Shown: positions 5,885 to 7,352 of the stretch, piece after piece
Layout: every line of letters starts with the position of its first letter
Position numbering within the stretch: the first letter of the stretch is position 1
Assembly (NCBI GenBank): GCA_016185815.1
Contig: JACPMT010000002.1
Span: 1-7,352, forward strand
Source: Candidatus Woesearchaeota archaeon
GTDB taxonomy: Archaea; Nanobdellota; Nanobdellia; Woesearchaeales; GW2011-AR4
DNA length: 7,352 bases
Reading direction: 5' to 3'
Made by a program: the position numbers and the translations under genes
Notes under the pieces: model-generated
The model's input: the letters and a program-made list of their open reading frames with translations, nothing else
Database searches by the model: none
Told to the model about the DNA's origin: nothing

Positions 5885-6143
5885 TTCTTTTTGGAATGTC
5901 CGAGTTCAGGAATCTTTCATAAGTGCCAAGATCCTGGTCAATTTCCCCTCCATCATCTGTAACCCAGACTTCGCCATGCTCTGTTGGACGCAAAGTGCCT
6001 GCATCATAGTTTATGTAGGGGTCTATCTTTATTGCAGTTACTTTGTAGCCGTGCTCCTGCAGAATCTTGCCGATAGAGGCGGTTGTAACTCCCTTGCCAA
6101 CGCCGCTCATTACTCCTCCGGCTACGACAATATATTTAGGCAA
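5865..6143 (-). CDS. pyrG: CTP synthase, N-terminal part (ends early by frameshift)
   Basis: This piece encodes the first 87 residues of the amidoligase domain: the P-loop-like GGVMSGVGKG (9-18, Lys17), IKIDPYINYDAGTLRPTEHG (38-57) and VTDDGGEIDQDLGTYERFLN (61-80) with the metal-binding acids. After DIPKRN the frame is lost; five foreign residues (LQDSH) lead to a TGA at 5865. Translation probably starts at the TTG at 6143, because AGGTGGT lies 5 nt before it and MPKYIVVAGG matches the normal family N-terminus. Alone this fragment cannot bind UTP fully or make CTP. The rest of the gene continues in another frame from 5884. Confidence 0.88.
   Translation of the reverse strand: MPKYIVVAGGVMSGVGKGVTTASIGKILQEHGYKVTAIKIDPYINYDAGTLRPTEHGEVWVTDDGGEIDQDLGTYERFLNSDIPKRNLQDSH
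5882..5888 (-). other. Deletion/frameshift junction in pyrG
   Basis: Family members read '..[KR].NN[IVF]TTG[KR]IY..' here; E. coli has RNNFTTGRIY. The minus strand goes from CCA AAA AGA directly into A-ATT-TAC-AAG, so about 20 nt coding for N-I-T-T-G-K are absent and the frame shifts. The junction is A/T-rich (AAAAAGAAATTT) and could have arisen by slippage between short GAAA-type repeats. Confidence 0.8.
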
Positions 6144-6147
6144 TTAA

Positions 6148-6154
6148 ACCACCT
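6148..6154 (-). promoter_or_regulatory. Shine-Dalgarno site of pyrG
   Basis: AGGTGGT on the minus strand ends 4-5 nt before the TTG at 6143 and fixes that unusual start codon. A TTAAATAC box at 6171-6164 is too close for an SD-led message, so the true promoter is probably further upstream and was not identified with confidence. Confidence 0.6.
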
Positions 6155-6191
6155 AGTTTATTTGTATTTAAGAAAGTTAATAATTCAATAT

Positions 6192-6354
6192 GTTCGCTTC
6201 GCTCACAAATTTTAGTGCTCAACCTCGCTTTTTTGCTATATCGCTCGGTTTCGCCTATACATTGCAATACATTAGTATGCGGGTTACCTATTAAAGTTCG
6301 TGGAAGCAGTGAGATGCGAGAGCTCGCTCTCGCTCGCTCATCTACCGAGGTCGC
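6192..6354. repeat. CGCT-rich, hairpin-forming intergenic tract
   Basis: Within a 408-nt gap with no convincing gene, this stretch is much richer in C/G than its flanks and repeats TCGCT-type words: TTCGCTTCGCTCAC at 6193-6206, CTCGCT near 6224, TCGCTCGG near 6241, and GCTCGCTCTCGCTCGCTC at 6322-6339. It contains a perfect repeat GCGAGAGC/GCTCTCGC (6316-6323, 6326-6333), with an alternative longer stem AGATG-CGAG/CTCG-CATCT (6312-6343, 2-nt bulge). A small hairpin lies at 6264-6280. It looks like a dispersed intergenic repeat or an unknown structured RNA. A weak minus-strand reading frame through it has low-complexity content and no family match. Confidence 0.45.
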
Positions 6355-6377
6355 GTATTTTTTAAAAAATAATTTTA

Positions 6378-6395
6378 GATTAATTTGATTAATTT
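6378..6395 (+). repeat. Tandem 9-bp direct repeat in AT-rich spacer
   Basis: GATTAATTT occurs twice without spacing, next to a TTTTTTAAAAAA palindrome. It lies in the AT-rich half of the pyrG-dehydratase gap. It may be chance in A/T-rich DNA or a protein-binding site. Confidence 0.3.
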
Positions 6396-6525
6396 TTGTT
6401 TTAGAATCAGTATTAAACAAATTAAGCCGTTGCATTAATTGGAAATGAAACAAGTTTTATTTATAGTTTATGGTTTAATGAATAAGTATTATTTATTTTC
6501 AATATGGAAAAATAATAAGATTTAA

Positions 6526-6533
6526 ATTTATAT
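6526..6533 (+). promoter_or_regulatory. TATA box of the pterin dehydratase gene
   Basis: ATTTATAT on the plus strand is centred about 23 nt before the ATG at 6552, the spacing for a leaderless archaeal message. GGTTGAT just before the ATG is a weak, too-close ribosome binding site. Confidence 0.5.
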
Positions 6534-6551
6534 TTGAATTCTTTGGTTGAT

Positions 6552-6875
6552 ATGGAACTTACAAAAAAGAAATGCATACCGTGCGAAGCTGGAACTCCTT
6601 CACTGGAAAAATCAAAAATAGACGAATTAATAAAACAAATTCCATCTTGGACTTTAAAAGAGGGGCATTTATACAAAAAATTCAAGTTCAAGAATTTTAT
6701 AGATACAATGGGATTTATTAATAAAATTGCTGAAATAGCTGAAAATGAAGGGCATCATCCGGATTTTTGTGTTCACTACAACAGAGTTGAGATAGAGCTT
6801 TGGACGCATGCAATAGATGGTTTGTCAGAAAATGATTTTATTGTTGCTGCCAAGATTGATAAATTAAGCAAATAA
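6552..6875 (+). CDS. Pterin-4a-carbinolamine dehydratase (PCD/DCoH family)
   Basis: The family dehydrates 4a-hydroxytetrahydropterin, the step that recycles the cofactor of aromatic amino acid hydroxylases. In archaea the substrate context is less clear and it may serve other pterin chemistry. The 107-residue protein has the full signature: ENEGHHPDF (65-72) with H68, H69 and P70, then VEIELWTH (79-86) with H86, then GLSENDFIVAAKID (90-103). Length is typical. The N-terminal KKKCIPCEAGTP with a CxxC pair is common in archaeal and plant-type members. The ATG at 6552 is chosen because MELTKKKC matches the usual N-terminus and the TATA box is spaced for it; a TTG at 6534 would add six unneeded residues. 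Its 3' end overlaps the next gene's by 12 nt, tail to tail. No hydroxylase gene is in the window. Confidence 0.92.
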   Translation: MELTKKKCIPCEAGTPSLEKSKIDELIKQIPSWTLKEGHLYKKFKFKNFIDTMGFINKIAEIAENEGHHPDFCVHYNRVEIELWTHAIDGLSENDFIVAAKIDKLSK

Positions 6876-7352
6876 ACTAATAATTCCGAACAAAATAAAC
6901 AAAACAGAGGCTGCAAACTTTATTGCTTTTGCCGGCAATTTTTCTGCTATCTTTGCACCTATAAAAACATTCAGGCCAATGGCCAATACAAGCGCCAAAA
7001 ATGTGCCTGTTAAAACATGCCAAGGCAGTGAATACTTTGCAGCCAGCAGCCCAGAGCTTATCTGGGTTTTGTCGCCAAACTCGCTTGCCAAAACAGTCAG
7101 AAATGCAGCTGCAAACGGCATTTTGCCTTCAATTTTCCTTTTTGCTTTCTTTGCTCCTTGTATATAATGCTTCATTAAGCCGTAAATCCCCAAAAATATG
7201 AATGAAGCGCCAATTATTATTTTTAGCAGAGTAGTGTTAAATTGAAAGCCAAAAAAATAGCCCAAAAAAATTGCAGCTGCATCCATAAATGAGTGTGCAA
7301 TTAGGGCTCCCAGGAAAACCTGCAAAGCTGCTTTGTATTTGAGTGCAAGCCC
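6864..7352 (-). CDS. GDT1/TMEM165 (UPF0016) family membrane transporter, N-terminus missing
   Basis: The frame stays open to the right edge, giving 162 residues. UPF0016 proteins are membrane cation transporters linked to Mn2+/Ca2+ export or homeostasis. They are built from two repeats of three helices, each with an E-x-G-D-[KR]-[ST] motif. Here EFGDKT (91-96 of the visible part), followed by QISSGLLAAKYSLPWHVL, is the second motif. The visible start, GLALKYKAALQVFLGALIAH, is the part of repeat one just after its own motif, so roughly 20-30 residues lie outside. A basic loop (KKAKRKIEGK, 68-77) separates the halves. Membrane segments are at about 11-34, 42-60, 79-105, 114-134 and 143-161. Start and promoter are not in the window. 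Confidence 0.88.
   Translation of the reverse strand, partial: GLALKYKAALQVFLGALIAHSFMDAAAIFLGYFFGFQFNTTLLKIIIGASFIFLGIYGLMKHYIQGAKKAKRKIEGKMPFAAAFLTVLASEFGDKTQISSGLLAAKYSLPWHVLTGTFLALVLAIGLNVFIGAKIAEKLPAKAIKFAASVLFILFGIISLFA

Noticed and set aside
5860..5890. Programmed ribosomal frameshift in pyrG.
   Set aside because: A shift would restore the frame but not the missing N-I-T-T-G-K residues, so a deletion is the better reading.
6136..6453. 105-codon minus-strand open frame upstream of pyrG.
   Set aside because: It runs through the CGCT-rich repeat, has no ribosome binding site or family motif, and overlaps the pyrG start.
1..7352. CRISPR array, insertion sequence or complete toxin-antitoxin pair.
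   Set aside because: No spaced direct repeats, transposase or terminal repeats were seen; the DUF2283 fragment alone does not show a toxin partner.

Overview
This 7.35 kb window is AT-rich and archaeal in character. Promoters carry TTTATATA-type TATA boxes about 25 nt before start codons, several of them placed for leaderless transcripts. secF and secD are separate adjacent genes in the archaeal order, and the other proteins look like archaeal family members. The compact layout (3' ends overlapping by 9 and 12 nt), AT-rich coding and sequence style suggest an uncultivated small-genome lineage such as DPANN (Woesearchaeota/Pacearchaeota-like). That placement is inference; there is no rRNA here to test it.

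Left to right: (1) the first 40 codons of a DUF2283-type small protein, minus strand, cut by the window edge. (2) A secF-secD operon on the minus strand (secF 3002-2055, secD 1994-267), encoding the membrane partners of the Sec translocon. SecD has a PDZ-like segment and a sequon-rich stretch on its predicted outer face. Three small hairpins follow secD, and a 9-bp hairpin abuts the secD ribosome binding site. (3) A 353-nt control region (3003-3355). It holds the secF TATA box inside a set of TGATG-type repeats, a two-hairpin RNA candidate (3165-3090, minus) with its own TATA box, and a hairpin-rich leader running the other way. (4) A plus-strand gene (3356-4441) for a free-standing LAGLIDADG protein with two C-terminal winged-helix domains. 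It is visibly more AT-rich than its neighbours and probably acquired. (5) pyrG (CTP synthase) on the minus strand, interrupted by a roughly 20-nt deletion that shifts the frame and removes a conserved Asn-x-Thr-Thr-Gly-x block. Everything else in it looks intact. (6) A 408-nt gap (6144-6551) with a CGCT-rich, hairpin-forming tract and AT-rich promoter DNA. (7) A pterin-4a-carbinolamine dehydratase gene on the plus strand. (8) A GDT1/TMEM165 (UPF0016) membrane transporter gene on the minus strand, missing its N-terminus at the right edge.

Apart from secF/secD the genes do not form one pathway. The least ordinary parts are the LAGLIDADG-winged-helix gene with its structured leader, the divergent RNA candidate that may share its TATA element, the repeats around the secF promoter, and the broken pyrG. 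None of these adds up to a demonstrated new system. The 3003-4441 block is the best place to look.
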